From positions 244,654 to 308,653 of the forward strand of contig NZ_PJOK01000049.1 of the NCBI RefSeq assembly GCF_002850745.1: a DNA stretch of 64,000 nucleotides, in the 5' to 3' direction. Positions 1 through 11,424 of this stretch are shown in pieces (the first letter of the stretch is position 1; each line of letters opens with the position of its first letter). The DNA comes from Nonomuraea indica. GTDB lineage: Bacteria; Actinomycetota; Actinomycetes; Streptosporangiales; Streptosporangiaceae. The position numbers were made by a program, and so were the translations under genes. Under the pieces are notes generated by a model, which did not search any database, was not told where the DNA came from, and was given only the letters and a program-made list of their open reading frames with translations.

Positions 1-1
1 C

Positions 2-1066
2 GTGGTCCGGCGCCGTGACACGCCGCAGTTCGGCATCGACGGCCGGGTCCGCCTGTCCGCGCTGGTGGACCAGCGCGACGGGATCGCGTCCGACTCGCTG
101 GCCCGCAAGGTGTGGCGCCGGGCGCGCGGCAAGATCGTCCCCTACGGGGAGTTCGCCGCTGGCTACTTCACCGAGCGGGTCGAGCGGGCCGTCATCGACT
201 ACGTGTCCTCGCTGGACGGTGGCATCCTCGTCACCACCCGGCCGGCGCTGAACCTGATCTCCGCCCGCCGCGCCGCCAAGGGCGTGGTGCGCGTCGCGCA
301 GGAGCACATGAACCTCGCCGCGTACCCGCACACCGTGCGCGACGAGATCGCCCGGCACTACGGGTGCTTCGACGCGGTGGCGGTGCTGACGGAGACCAGC
401 CGGGCCGAGTACCGGGCGCTGCTCGACGGCACGCCGATCGTCCGCATCCCCAACGCGGTCCATCTGGCCGGCCGCCGGCACTCCGACCAGACCAGTCCCG
501 TGGTGATCGCCGCGGGCCGGTTGGTGCCGCAGAAGGGCTTCGACATGCTGCTCGCGGCCTTCGCCGCGGTCGCGCCGGAGTTCCCCGACTGGCGGCTGCG
601 CATCTTCGGCACCGGCCCGGCGAAGGACCGGCTGCGGGACCGCATCGACGAGCACCGGCTGGGCGGGCGGGCCCGGCTGATGGGGCGCAGCGACCGCATC
701 CACGAAGAGCTCGCCGAGGCGTCCGTGTACGCGCTCAGCTCACGGATCGAGGGGCTGCCGATGGCGATGATCGAGGCGATGGGGCACGCCCTGGCCGTGG
801 CCGCCTTCGACTGCCCGACCGGACCCGGCGACGTGCTGACCTCCGGCGAGAACGGCCTGCTGGTGCCGCCGCGCGACGTGGAGGCGCTGGCGGGGGCGCT
901 GCGGCGGCTGATGGCCGACCGCGAGCTGCGGCTGCGGCTCGGGGCCGGCGCCGCCCGCACGGCGCGCGACTACACGCCGGAGGTGGTCATGCCGCTCTGG
1001 GAGGAGCTGTTCGCGACCCTGGCGGCCGGTGAGCGCCTCGTGGACGGCCCGCTGGCGGCCCGCTGA
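2..1066 (+). CDS. Family 4 glycosyltransferase, 5' end probably cut by the window
   Basis: The readable 354 residues are the GT-B C-terminal Rossmann domain and part of the N-terminal one. The segment from about residue 165 (VVIAAGRLVPQKGFDMLL) is the classic GT4 donor-domain start. It is followed by RIFGTGP and by SRIEGLPMAMIEAMGHAL, the EX7E-type nucleotide-sugar binding region. The family transfers sugars from UDP- or GDP-sugars to lipids, polysaccharides or secondary metabolites, usually at the inner face of the membrane. The GTG at base 2 is only the first codon visible. GT4 enzymes usually start with a GxGG motif that is absent here, so the true start is probably upstream of the window. 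Acceptor and sugar cannot be told. It converges on the Spo0M-like gene across a strong hairpin. Confidence 0.85.
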   Translation: MVRRRDTPQFGIDGRVRLSALVDQRDGIASDSLARKVWRRARGKIVPYGEFAAGYFTERVERAVIDYVSSLDGGILVTTRPALNLISARRAAKGVVRVAQEHMNLAAYPHTVRDEIARHYGCFDAVAVLTETSRAEYRALLDGTPIVRIPNAVHLAGRRHSDQTSPVVIAAGRLVPQKGFDMLLAAFAAVAPEFPDWRLRIFGTGPAKDRLRDRIDEHRLGGRARLMGRSDRIHEELAEASVYALSSRIEGLPMAMIEAMGHALAVAAFDCPTGPGDVLTSGENGLLVPPRDVEALAGALRRLMADRELRLRLGAGAARTARDYTPEVVMPLWEELFATLAAGERLVDGPLAAR

Positions 1067-1075
1067 CGGGGTCCG

Positions 1076-1115
1076 CCGCGCACACCGACCGGCTGGAGCC
1101 CGGCGGTGTGCGCGG
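1076..1115. terminator. Bidirectional hairpin between convergent genes
   Basis: A perfect 12-bp stem (CCGCGCACACCG paired with CGGTGTGCGCGG) and a 16-nt loop fill the gap between the glycosyltransferase stop and the Spo0M-like stop. There is no T-tract, which is usual in high-GC actinobacteria. Confidence 0.6.
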
Positions 1116-1128
1116 GGGGACGGGGACG

Positions 1129-2073
1129 TCAGTCCTCCTCGCCCTCGAAGACGTCCTCGAAGGCCTCCTCGAGAATCTCGCCCGCCACGAGGCCGCCGAC
1201 GACGCCCGCGGCCCCGGCGGCGGCCACCGCGCCCAGGCCGGACCCGCCGTGGTGACCGTGGTGCCCGCCGTGGTGCCCGCCGTGGTGCCCGCCGTGGAAG
1301 CCGCCGCCGTACTGGGCGAGGCCGGACAGCCAGCGGCCGATCTCGCCCGCCCAGTCGGTCCGCATCGCGTCGTCGTGGCTGATCGTGAAGCGGCCGATGG
1401 CGTCACCGGAGTAGCGCCCCGAGCTCTTGTCGGCCTCCAGGATCACCTCCAGCCCGCCCGGGTTCGTCACGAAGGTCACCTCGATCTCCCCGACCGACCC
1501 GGCGTACTGCGGCGGCGGATAGAACTCGATCTCCTGGTAGAACGGCAGCTCCTGGCGCGATCCGTGGATCCGGCCCGCTTCGAGATCGGCCGACTTGAAC
1601 TGGAACCCGAGCTGCGGAAACGCGTCCAGGATGCGCAGCTGGGAGGGCAGCGGCTCGATGTCGACCATGTCGAGGTCGCCCTTGTCGACGGCCTTGGCGA
1701 TGGCCAGCTCGGTGCGCACGCCGAGCGCCATGCCGGTCAGGCGCCGGCCGGCGATCTCGCTGATCGGCGCCTCCCACGGCACGGGGATCTCGAAGCCGAT
1801 CACGCGGTCCTCGCCCTTGCGCAGGGTGAACGGGCCGGACACCTGGGCGCGCGAGAACTCGCCGACCCCCGCGCCCTCGCCCTCGCCGAACTCGACCTCC
1901 ACCCTGGCCACCAGGCCGAGGGTGACGTGCTCGATGTCGGCGTCGAAGTCGCCGCCCTTGAGGCGCACCTCGCCGGCCAGCGAGCCGCCCGGCCGGGTTC
2001 GCGGAGTGGCCAGGACGGTGTCCACCGAGGGGGCGCCCACACCGAACGCACCCAGCATCCGTTTGAAGACCAC
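1129..2073 (-). CDS. Spo0M-like sporulation-control protein with His-Gly repeat tail
   Basis: The 314-residue product has the arrestin-like Spo0M fold. It opens with VVFKRMLGAFGVGAPSVDTV and the 'GGSLAGEVRL' strand, followed by the DxDxxIEHVTLGLVARVEVE region. Spo0M proteins are soluble and affect sporulation and development, but their biochemical role is poorly defined. I chose the GTG start because a GGGAGAA ribosome site lies just upstream and family similarity begins there. The reading frame itself continues 78 codons further. Near residue 250 is a GGHH repeat (four copies of a 12-bp unit) that could bind metal. A Gly/Ala segment and a very acidic C-terminus (EEAFEDVFEGEED) follow. The His-Gly tail is unusual for the family and its function is unknown. 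Confidence 0.8.
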   Translation of the reverse strand: MVFKRMLGAFGVGAPSVDTVLATPRTRPGGSLAGEVRLKGGDFDADIEHVTLGLVARVEVEFGEGEGAGVGEFSRAQVSGPFTLRKGEDRVIGFEIPVPWEAPISEIAGRRLTGMALGVRTELAIAKAVDKGDLDMVDIEPLPSQLRILDAFPQLGFQFKSADLEAGRIHGSRQELPFYQEIEFYPPPQYAGSVGEIEVTFVTNPGGLEVILEADKSSGRYSGDAIGRFTISHDDAMRTDWAGEIGRWLSGLAQYGGGFHGGHHGGHHGGHHGHHGGSGLGAVAAAGAAGVVGGLVAGEILEEAFEDVFEGEED

Positions 2074-2448
2074 GGCTTGTTCTCCCTGTCGCTTCTGTTG
2101 TCGGCATGTGTCAGCCACCCGCTGAACGATCAACGCCGGGGGCTGGTTCCGTGGGCCAGTAAAACGCGTTCGCGGCGGCGACGCGGGGAGGTCGCCGTTT
2201 GGTGGGGGCATGCGGCGGTTCGCGCCGGTCGGGTACCGCGCGGCGCGGCCAGACGGTCCGGGCGCCGCCCGCTGATTCACAGGAAGCCCGGAGGTGGCAC
2301 GGTCCAAGCCGGCGGGCTCGTGATCCTATAGTCGTGATCGACGGCTGTCGTCGCCGGCGCCGTCGCTGTCATCGGCGTGCGGCCCCTCCGGCATCCTCCG
2401 GTGTGGGCACCGGGAGCACGTGCGTACGCGGAGTGGAGGCACCGGGCC
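2074..2448. other. Divergent intergenic promoter region
   Basis: About 375 bases separate two divergent genes. TATAGT at 2327-2332 could be a -10 for the downstream lipoprotein gene, but no convincing -35 precedes it. I see no RNA gene and no convincing ORF. Confidence 0.3.
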
Positions 2449-3552
2449 TTGTCAGCAGGAAACGCCGGACGGCCGGGGTTCGCGCGAGCGCGGAGAGGCC
2501 TGCCGCGCGGCAGGCTGCTGGCCGCCGCCGGGGTGCTGCTCCTTTCGGTGGCCACCGGTTGCTCCGGCGACGGCGACGGCGTCCCGGTCGCGACCGCCCA
2601 GCCGACGGCCGACGGCTGCAGGCCGACGGACAAGCTCGTGCCGCCCTGCGGGGCGTACTGGGGCATGTACATCGCTCCCGGCGACCCGAGGGTGCCGGTG
2701 GTGGAGGCCGTCGGCTCCATGGAGTCCCGGCTCGGCCGCAAGCTCGACGTGATCTTCAGTTATCACGACATGTCCGACGGCCCCAACGGCACGTTCATCC
2801 GCGAGGACGAGGTGGAGCTCGGCCGCGACCGCATCCTCCTGCTCAGCTGGGAGGCCAAGATCTGGGGCTCCCCCGAGCGCACCCTGCTCTGGCGCGACAT
2901 CGCCGGCGGCTCCATGGACGCCCTGATCGACAAGCAGGCGGAGCGGATCAAGAGCTACGGCAGGCGCGTCATACTGGGGTTCGACGGCGAGATGGACCGG
3001 CGCGAGACCAGCGGCACCGCGGCCGAGTACGTCGCCGCGTACAAGCACATCCACGACCGGTTCGAGAAGCTGGGCGTGACCAACGTGGTGTGGGTCTGGG
3101 CCGTGACCGGCTTCATGGAGTACAAGGACACGTGGAAGGGCCTGTACCCGGGCCACGACTACGTCGACTGGATCAGCTACGACCCCTACAACTTCGCCGG
3201 CTGCCGGGGCGCTAAATGGCAGGACTTCGCGCAGACCGTCAAGCCGACCTACGACTGGTTCCAGGCCAACGGGTTCGCCGACAAGCCGATCATCATCGGC
3301 GAGTACAGCACCGAGGTGGACCCGAAGAACCCCTCGGCCAAGGCCGACTGGTTCCGCGGCGTCCCGCAGGCGCTGAGGACCATGCCGAAGATCAAGGCGG
3401 TGCTGCAGTGGAACGCCGTCCTCGAACCCGAGTCGCCCAACGGCTGCGACTTCCGGCTCGAAGGGCCGGGCGTGGTGGAGGCGTTCGCCGAGGCCGGCCG
3501 TGACCCGTACGTCAACCAGCCGCTCCCCGATCAGGCGGCCGGCGGCTCGTAG
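2449..3552 (+). CDS. GH26-like glycoside hydrolase lipoprotein
   Basis: The 367-residue lipoprotein has a basic N-terminus (GLPRGRLL), a hydrophobic core and the lipobox SVATGC with Cys38, so it should be anchored outside the cell. The rest is a TIM-barrel hydrolase of the GH26 (beta-mannanase and related) type. E181 in GFDGEMD fits the acid/base, E285 in IIGEYST fits the nucleophile, and VVWVWAVTGF and YVDWISYDPYNF are barrel strands typical of the family. Likely substrate is a plant or fungal beta-mannan or a related glucan, but specificity cannot be read from sequence. I prefer the TTG start because GGAGG lies nine bases upstream; an ATG 72 bases earlier is also open. The 3' end overlaps the convergent HD-domain gene by 22 bases. 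Confidence 0.75.
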   Translation: MSAGNAGRPGFARARRGLPRGRLLAAAGVLLLSVATGCSGDGDGVPVATAQPTADGCRPTDKLVPPCGAYWGMYIAPGDPRVPVVEAVGSMESRLGRKLDVIFSYHDMSDGPNGTFIREDEVELGRDRILLLSWEAKIWGSPERTLLWRDIAGGSMDALIDKQAERIKSYGRRVILGFDGEMDRRETSGTAAEYVAAYKHIHDRFEKLGVTNVVWVWAVTGFMEYKDTWKGLYPGHDYVDWISYDPYNFAGCRGAKWQDFAQTVKPTYDWFQANGFADKPIIIGEYSTEVDPKNPSAKADWFRGVPQALRTMPKIKAVLQWNAVLEPESPNGCDFRLEGPGVVEAFAEAGRDPYVNQPLPDQAAGGS

Positions 3553-4172
3553 CCCGGCCCCGCGTCCTCACCGGGACCCGAGTCCTCGTCGCCGCCGCCC
3601 GCGCCGTTGAGCACCCGCAGCACCCAGTCGAGCGAGCCGCTGCCGAGCACCGCCTCGGCGATCCGCTTGGCCGTGGTCGTCTTGAGCGCGGCCAGCGAGC
3701 TGTCGATCCACGGCTGCACGTTCTGGTGCCCCTGCTCGCGGTACTCGACGGCCTGGATCAGGCACTCCAGCTTGTCCGCGTCACGGGCGCAGACGGCCTC
3801 CAGACTGGCCTTCTCCTCGTACTCCGCGACCGCCCCGCCCACCATCCGCGCGACCGCGTCCGGCAGGCCGCGCATCTGGTCGGCGGTGACCTGCTCGTTC
3901 GGGGCGGCCCGCAGGTAGCGCTTGCCGAGGTACGGGATGTCGGTGATCCGCGTCTCCTGCGTGTCGTGGAACAGGCTCATGAACGCCGCCCGCTGCGGAT
4001 CACCGCCCTCCAGCACGGTGATCACGCTCGCGATCACGGCGGCGCGGAAGGAGTGGTCGGCGATGCTCTCCGGATCGCGCACCCCCGCCACCAGCCACCC
4101 CGTGCGCCGGTACCGCTTGAGCAGCCCCATCTCGTACAGCAAGCCCGCGAGCCGGGTCGTGTCGTCCCTCAC
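3531..4172 (-). CDS. HD-domain hydrolase, HDDC2/YfbR-type 5'-nucleotidase
   Basis: The 213-residue protein has the metal-dependent HD signature: H40 in PESIADHSFR, H69-D70 in LFHDTQETR and D131/D133 in RDADKLEC. The PES-x-A-x-H-S opening and overall length match the HDDC2/YfbR family, which dephosphorylates deoxynucleoside 5'-monophosphates in the cytosol. The last 25 residues are Gly/Asp/Pro-rich and are the part that overlaps the GH26 gene. It starts from ATG and appears monocistronic. Substrate assignment rests on family only. Confidence 0.75.
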   Translation of the reverse strand: MRDDTTRLAGLLYEMGLLKRYRRTGWLVAGVRDPESIADHSFRAAVIASVITVLEGGDPQRAAFMSLFHDTQETRITDIPYLGKRYLRAAPNEQVTADQMRGLPDAVARMVGGAVAEYEEKASLEAVCARDADKLECLIQAVEYREQGHQNVQPWIDSSLAALKTTTAKRIAEAVLGSGSLDWVLRVLNGAGGGDEDSGPGEDAGPGYEPPAA

Positions 4173-4372
4173 GAAAAGCCCCTCTCCACCGAGACGCGTC
4201 CTGCGCAGAGCGTAGAGGCCGGTCGCCGACTTCCCTCCCCCGCCGCGCCTGGCAGGTGGACATCATGACCTGCCCCGTAACCGCCCGTCTGACACCCGGA
4301 CGCCCGCATCGGGCTTCCGTGATCCCCGAGCGCGATGGGAGCATTCGACATGACGGGAAAGGAAGTGTTGAG

Positions 4373-5440
4373 ATGGCTTTGACCAACGCGGGTGTTCAGC
4401 GATTACTGGCCGACTCCGGCGAGGCGCGCGAGTGGGTGTCGCCCCGGACCGACCTGGTCACCGCGCTGCTGGGTGTCTGGTTCGGCATCGGGTTGATGAT
4501 CGACGCGTGGGCGCACAGCAACCTCGCGGAGCTGGAGACGTTCTTCACCCCCTGGCACGCGGTGTTCTACTCGGGGTTCGCCGCGGTCTCCGGCTGGATC
4601 ATCTGGCAGGCGTGGCGCAACGTCAGGAAGGGCCGGCAGGGGCTCGCGGCGGTCCCCATGGGCTACCTGGCCGGGCTGGTCGCGGTGCCGGGGTTCGCGG
4701 CCTTCGGCTTCGCCGACATGATGTGGCACACCTTCCTCGGCATCGAGCAGAGCGTCGACATCCTGTTCAGCCCCTCCCACCTCGGCCTCATCGCGACGAT
4801 GACGCTCATCATCACCACCCCGCTCCGCTCCGCCTGGAACGCCCCCGACCTCGGCGACCGGCCGTCGTTCGGCCGCCTGCTGCCCGCCCTCGTCGGGCTC
4901 GCCTTCGCGGCCACACTGGTGTCGCTGTTCCTCTCGTACGGCGACGCCATGCAGTGGAGCGCCGGCGGCGTCGTCGAGGCGTTCTCCTCCGTGGACGAGC
5001 GGGGAGCCGACCGCCTCGCCTCCTCGATGATCATCACCAATGTCGTCCTCCTGGCCCCCGTGCTGTTCCTGCTCCGCCGCTGGCGTCTGCCGTTCGGCAG
5101 CGTGACGCTGATGTACGCCGTGGGCGTCCTGATGCCGGGAGCGCAGACGGCGTTCGAGAACCTGCCGGTCCTGCTGGGCTTCGTCGCCGCCGGTGTCGTG
5201 AATGACCTGCTGATCAGGTGGCTGCGCCCGTCCGCGGTGCGGCGGGGCGCGTTCTGGGGCTTCGCCGGGCTGTCCGCCTTCACCACCTGGTCGCTGTACC
5301 TCGCGGTCGCGTCGGTGGCGGCCGGCAGGACGCCCGCCGTGCCCGAACTGCTGACCGGGGCGCCGATCGTGGCCGGGCTCGTCGGGCTCGTGCTCGGGGT
5401 GCTGCTCCTGCCCAACGCCGCGGACACCGGCCGGGCATGA
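4373..5440 (+). CDS. Multi-pass membrane protein of unknown function
   Basis: The 355-residue protein is hydrophobic, with roughly eight to nine predicted membrane helices separated by short Arg-rich loops. I do not recognise a named family. Conserved-looking features are an early WFGIGLMIDAWAHSN segment and a DMMWHTFLGIEQS loop whose His residues could bind metal or haem. The ATG at 4373 follows a GGAAAGGAAG ribosome site. The stop overlaps the next gene in an ATGA junction, so it is translationally coupled to the His-rich secreted protein and the small anchored protein downstream. Those partners carry metal-site-like motifs, so a role in copper or other metal handling at the membrane is plausible but inferred. 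Confidence 0.7.
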   Translation: MALTNAGVQRLLADSGEAREWVSPRTDLVTALLGVWFGIGLMIDAWAHSNLAELETFFTPWHAVFYSGFAAVSGWIIWQAWRNVRKGRQGLAAVPMGYLAGLVAVPGFAAFGFADMMWHTFLGIEQSVDILFSPSHLGLIATMTLIITTPLRSAWNAPDLGDRPSFGRLLPALVGLAFAATLVSLFLSYGDAMQWSAGGVVEAFSSVDERGADRLASSMIITNVVLLAPVLFLLRRWRLPFGSVTLMYAVGVLMPGAQTAFENLPVLLGFVAAGVVNDLLIRWLRPSAVRRGAFWGFAGLSAFTTWSLYLAVASVAAGRTPAVPELLTGAPIVAGLVGLVLGVLLLPNAADTGRA

Positions 5441-6858
5441 TCCGGGTTCTCCGCCTGGCCGCGCTCCTGGTGTCGGCGGGCGCCGCCTCGGCCGTCCTTC
5501 TGCTGCTCCCGGGCGCGGCTCCGGCCGCCGCGCACAACGTGACGGCCGGGGCGGACCTGCGGATCGCCCAGACCATCGCGGGCACCGAGCTCACCGTGGT
5601 CATCAAGGGGACGGCGCGGGTGCCGGGGCCGTTGCGGATCGGCGTCGTGGCCTACCAGCCGGTCGCCGACCTGCCGGTGAACCTCGAGGTCCGCTCCGTC
5701 ACGGACGGCCGCACGGTCTCCGGGGTCGCGCGGGCGGCCCGGGACCCGCAGTTCGTGCGGCTCCAGGTCGGTCAGACCGGACCCCACGAGCTCCGACTGA
5801 GCGCGGGGGGCGAGGTCGCCGTGGTGCCGTTCCGGGTCCTGGTGGACCGCGGCTCCGGCTGGGACTTCCTGATCTACGGGGGCTTCTTCGTCGCGGGGCT
5901 GCTCCTGGTCGGCGGCCTGCTCACCGGCGCGCTGTCCCGGCGTGGCCCCGCCATGCTGCTGGCCGGTGGCGCGGCGGCGGGGCTGACCGTCGCCGCCATG
6001 GTCGTCGTCCTCGAACCGCAGCTGCCCACCGGCCCGCCCGACGGCGCCGCGCCCACGGCCGGACCGCAGGCGGGCGGGCGCCCGTTCGTCCAGAGCCTGC
6101 TGGAGACCGTGCCCGCGAGCCCGGTCGCCGGAGAGGAGTTCACCCTGCGCGTCGCGCTGGTCGACGGGGCCACCGGCCGGCCCGTGGACGATCTCACCGT
6201 CCACCACGAGGCGCTCGCCCATCTGGTCGTCACCAGCGAGGACGGCCGCCGGTTCCGGCACCTGCACCCGCTGCGGACGGCGCCCGGGCGGCTGGAGGTG
6301 CGGATGCGCACCGACCGGCCGGGCCGCTACCTGGCCCACGCCGAGCTGGAACGGGAGGACTCCGGCGGCCAGCTCGTCACCGGAAGCTTCACCGTCGGCG
6401 GGCGACCCACCGAGCCGTCCACCACCGAGCCGGACACCACCCAAGCCCCCGTCGAGCCGGACACCGTCGGCTCACCCGCCGAGCCGGACACCGCCGGTCC
6501 ACCCGCCGAGCCGGACACCGCCGGTCCACCCGCCGAGCCGGACACCGCCCACCCGGCCGCGGTGCCGCGCCTGCGGCCCGCGGCACCCGTGGCCGGCCGC
6601 CCGACGACGATCGAACTCGGCACCACGGAACCACCTCGCCCCTGGCTGGGCATGACCGGCCACCTGGTCGTCCGCAGCCAGGACGGCGCCTTCTTCGGCC
6701 ACGTCCACGAGATGGGGTCGCCGGGGTCCCGGCTCCGCTTCACCTTCAGCTTCCCCCGGCCGGGCCGATACCTCGCCTGGGCGCAGTACGCCACGGCCGA
6801 CCGCATCGTGACGATGCCGTTCACCGTGGACGTCACGGCGCCGGAGACCGTCCGATGA
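5437..6858 (+). CDS. Secreted/membrane protein with His motifs and Pro-Glu repeat linker
   Basis: The 473-residue protein begins with a signal peptide ending near APAAAHN. The new N-terminus would then begin with a His, as in CopC-like and FixH/YtkA-like exported copper proteins. After a beta-rich domain (about 35-140), two membrane helices follow (about 150-195). Two further beta domains each contain a short His cluster: FRHLHPL and GHVHEMG. They share the strand pattern GRYLAHA / GRYLAWA, so they look like an internal duplication. A linker of nine-residue EPDTAGPPA-type repeats separates them. The gene starts inside the stop of the upstream membrane-protein gene and ends in another ATGA overlap. 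Metal binding is my inference from the His pattern; no enzymatic function is evident. Confidence 0.7.
   Translation: MIRVLRLAALLVSAGAASAVLLLLPGAAPAAAHNVTAGADLRIAQTIAGTELTVVIKGTARVPGPLRIGVVAYQPVADLPVNLEVRSVTDGRTVSGVARAARDPQFVRLQVGQTGPHELRLSAGGEVAVVPFRVLVDRGSGWDFLIYGGFFVAGLLLVGGLLTGALSRRGPAMLLAGGAAAGLTVAAMVVVLEPQLPTGPPDGAAPTAGPQAGGRPFVQSLLETVPASPVAGEEFTLRVALVDGATGRPVDDLTVHHEALAHLVVTSEDGRRFRHLHPLRTAPGRLEVRMRTDRPGRYLAHAELEREDSGGQLVTGSFTVGGRPTEPSTTEPDTTQAPVEPDTVGSPAEPDTAGPPAEPDTAGPPAEPDTAHPAAVPRLRPAAPVAGRPTTIELGTTEPPRPWLGMTGHLVVRSQDGAFFGHVHEMGSPGSRLRFTFSFPRPGRYLAWAQYATADRIVTMPFTVDVTAPETVR
6426..6556 (+). repeat. In-frame 27-bp tandem repeat (EPDTxxxPA units)
   Basis: Three near-identical 27-bp units encoding EPDTAGPPA variants sit within five EPDT-starting units, forming a Pro/Glu/Thr spacer between two His-bearing beta domains. 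Copy number is likely variable between strains. Confidence 0.8.
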
Positions 6859-7226
6859 AGCGGGTCCTGGCCCTGTGCGCCCTGGTGGCGGCCGCCGTGA
6901 CGTTCTTCGTCGTAGGGCGCGCCTCGACCGCCGAGCCGGTCAGCGTCCGCTCGGCGGGCGCCCACTACGCCGTCACGGTCGTCGTCGACGGCCGGACGGC
7001 GCGGGTGCGCCTCGACAGGGGCGACGCGGACACCGTCGCGCTGTCGGCCGTGATGCCCCACATGGGCCACGCCATGCCCGAGGCCACCACCCGCGAACGG
7101 GAACCCGGCCACTTCCACGCGGACGGCGAGGTCTTCACCATGGCCGGAGCTTGGGAGCTGTCCATCCGCCTGACCGGCCCCGCCGCCGAGGAGGTACTCA
7201 CGGTCAAGGTGCTGGTCGCCGACTAG
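6855..7226 (+). CDS. Small anchored FixH/YtkA-like protein with Met-His metal motif
   Basis: The 123-residue protein has one N-terminal hydrophobic segment (VLALCALVAAAVTFFVVG) and an extracytoplasmic beta-sandwich resembling YtkA/FixH domains. The motif MPHMGHAMP near residue 60 and the later GHFHADG form a Met/His cluster of the type that binds Cu(I)/Cu(II) in periplasmic copper proteins. The last strands (GAWELSIRL) match the family. It overlaps the previous gene by four bases and is the third gene of the operon. The gap to the convergent MFS gene is only seven bases. A copper-delivery or binding role is inferred from the motif. Confidence 0.7.
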   Translation: MKRVLALCALVAAAVTFFVVGRASTAEPVSVRSAGAHYAVTVVVDGRTARVRLDRGDADTVALSAVMPHMGHAMPEATTREREPGHFHADGEVFTMAGAWELSIRLTGPAAEEVLTVKVLVAD

Positions 7227-7233
7227 ACAGGCG

Positions 7234-8466
7234 CTACCGGTCGCGGGCGGCGGCGCGGATGCCGCGCCGCACGAGGACGGGCAGGCACAGCGCCGTGCCG
7301 AAGGCCCCGATCCACACTGCGGCCGACAGTCCTGCGAGCGCGGTGACCCCCGCCGCGAGCAGCGCGCCGACCGAGATGGCGCCCCAGATGAGGAAGCGGT
7401 GCACCGAGCTGACCCGCCCGAGCAGCTCCGCCGGGGTGGCCGTGTGGCGTATGGTCAGCGAGGTCGGGTTGAAGGCGCCCTCTCCCACGCAGTGGGCGAT
7501 GCTCCCCGCGACCAGCCCGACCGCGCCGACGTGCGCGCCGAGCACCGGCATGGACAGGATGCCCGCCACCGACACCGTCGCCGCCACCACCAGCGCGCGC
7601 GGCGCGCCCCACCTCTTCACCAGCCGGGCCGAGACCAGGTTGCCGATCGGGTATCCCGCCGCGGCCGCGCCGAGGACCACGCCGATCCACTGCGGTGACA
7701 GATGGAGCACGTCACGGCAGTAGAGCACCAGGCTCGTCTCGACCATCGACAGGAACAGCACGTAGGTGGTGCCGCAGGTGATGATCGGTTCGAGCACGGG
7801 ATGGCGGGCCACGAAGCGCAGCCCTTCCGCGATGTCCCTGCGCAGCCAGCCGGGTTCGCGCGCGGTGACCTGCCGCGCCGGCTCCCTGTGTTTGATCATC
7901 ACCAGGGACAGCACCGACGCGGCGAAGCTGACGACGTTGGCGGCGACCGCGCCGATCACGCCGAGCGCGTGGATCACGGGCCCCGCGACCATCGGCCCCA
8001 CCGCCTGCGCCGTCGACTCCGACAGGGACAGACGGGCGTTGCCGGTGTGCAGCCGCTCGGGCTCGTGGATCAGGCTGGGCAGGTAGGAGGTGTAGGCGAC
8101 CTGGAAGAACACCACCGCGCATCCGCTCAGCAGCACCAGCCCGAGCAGCATCGGGAACGTCAGCCACCCCGCGGCGAGCAGCACCCACACCGCGCCGAAC
8201 GCGACCACCTGCACGCCGTCGCAGACCAGCATCACCGTGCGGCGCGGCAGCCGGTCGACGATCGCCCCCGCGGGCAGGCCGAGGGGCAGGAAGGGGAAGA
8301 ACAGCGCGAAGGGCAGCAGCGCCGCCTGCGCGGGCGAGGCGTCCAGCGCGGTCACGGCGAGCAGCGGCAACGCCAGTTTCATGAACTGGTCGCCGAACAG
8401 GGACAGCGACTGCCCCGCCCACAACAGGGCGAAGTCGCGACGAACGGTGTCGGTACGAAGCAGCAC
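7234..8466 (-). CDS. MFS exporter
   Basis: The product is a twelve-helix major facilitator protein of about 410 residues in the drug-exporter branch with enterobactin-exporter-like members. The first helix (ALLWAGQSLSLFGDQFMKLALPLL) and the loop 2-3 motif DRLPRRTVML (a GxxxDRxxRR motif A variant) are clear. The reading frame is open to a GTG at 8502, but similarity starts near RRDFALLWAGQ, so I set the GTG at 8466 (reading LLRTDTVRRDF); either is possible. Substrate is unknown. It is convergent with the metal-motif operon and divergent from the UvrA paralogue. Confidence 0.8.
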   Translation of the reverse strand: MLLRTDTVRRDFALLWAGQSLSLFGDQFMKLALPLLAVTALDASPAQAALLPFALFFPFLPLGLPAGAIVDRLPRRTVMLVCDGVQVVAFGAVWVLLAAGWLTFPMLLGLVLLSGCAVVFFQVAYTSYLPSLIHEPERLHTGNARLSLSESTAQAVGPMVAGPVIHALGVIGAVAANVVSFAASVLSLVMIKHREPARQVTAREPGWLRRDIAEGLRFVARHPVLEPIITCGTTYVLFLSMVETSLVLYCRDVLHLSPQWIGVVLGAAAAGYPIGNLVSARLVKRWGAPRALVVAATVSVAGILSMPVLGAHVGAVGLVAGSIAHCVGEGAFNPTSLTIRHTATPAELLGRVSSVHRFLIWGAISVGALLAAGVTALAGLSAAVWIGAFGTALCLPVLVRRGIRAAARDR

Positions 8467-8932
8467 GACTGCGTAGTCTGCTGCCCCGGCGGGCCGCTCC
8501 ACCGGCGGGAATCGGACGGCGCGTCCGGGGATGGGGATTCCGGGAGTCAGGAGGAGACACCGCGATGCCCGGCCTGCCGGCAGCCGGTCCGTTCCTCAGC
8601 GGTTGAAGCTCAGCGCCGTCTTTCGTGCGCGTACGAGGTCGAAGTCTCAAACAGGCGTTCTACGATACGGTTGAGGCGATGACTTCGACTCCCCATGGCC
8701 GCCCCGATCCACGGGCCGCCTGGCGTCGAGGGCCGGTCTCGCTGCCCAGGGCCCTCGGTGCCACTGGCATGCAGGCCCGCACCGACATGACCCCCAAACT
8801 GGGATAAATCCCCTCAACGCCCTGCCCCACGTCGCCTTCGGCCGTTCCCGCCGGGCGATCCCCATGCCATGACCCACGTACTGCTCGAAGCCGGTCGTCC
8901 AGCCATGACCCGCCTCTTTCGATGGAGACACG
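8467..8932. other. Intergenic region upstream of the UvrA paralogue
   Basis: About 465 bases between divergent genes. It contains a LexA-like palindrome and an open short frame (8682-8807, 41 codons) with no ribosome site and no recognisable similarity, which I do not call as a gene. Nothing else stands out. Confidence 0.4.
8647..8662 (+). promoter_or_regulatory. LexA/SOS-box-like palindrome
   Basis: TCAAACAGGCGTTCTA matches the actinobacterial LexA box TCGAAC-N4-GTTCGA at 10 of 12 arm positions. It overlaps a TACGAT hexamer (8661-8666) that could be a -10. Its place upstream of a DNA-damage-type gene supports SOS control, but the spacing to the start is long (about 270 bases). Confidence 0.4.
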
Positions 8933-11323
<2,391 letters not shown>

Positions 11324-11424
11324 CCGAGGCCATCGGGCGCGAGCAGCGCCCCGGCATCATCCGCCCAGCGGACACCCCGGCACGCCACACGGCGCGCCGC
11401 AGGAACCACCGATGACACCTGCCG

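Noticed and set aside
8682..8807. Short ORF of 41 codons upstream of the UvrA paralogue
   Set aside because: No ribosome site, no recognisable similarity, composition typical of spurious frames in GC-rich DNA.
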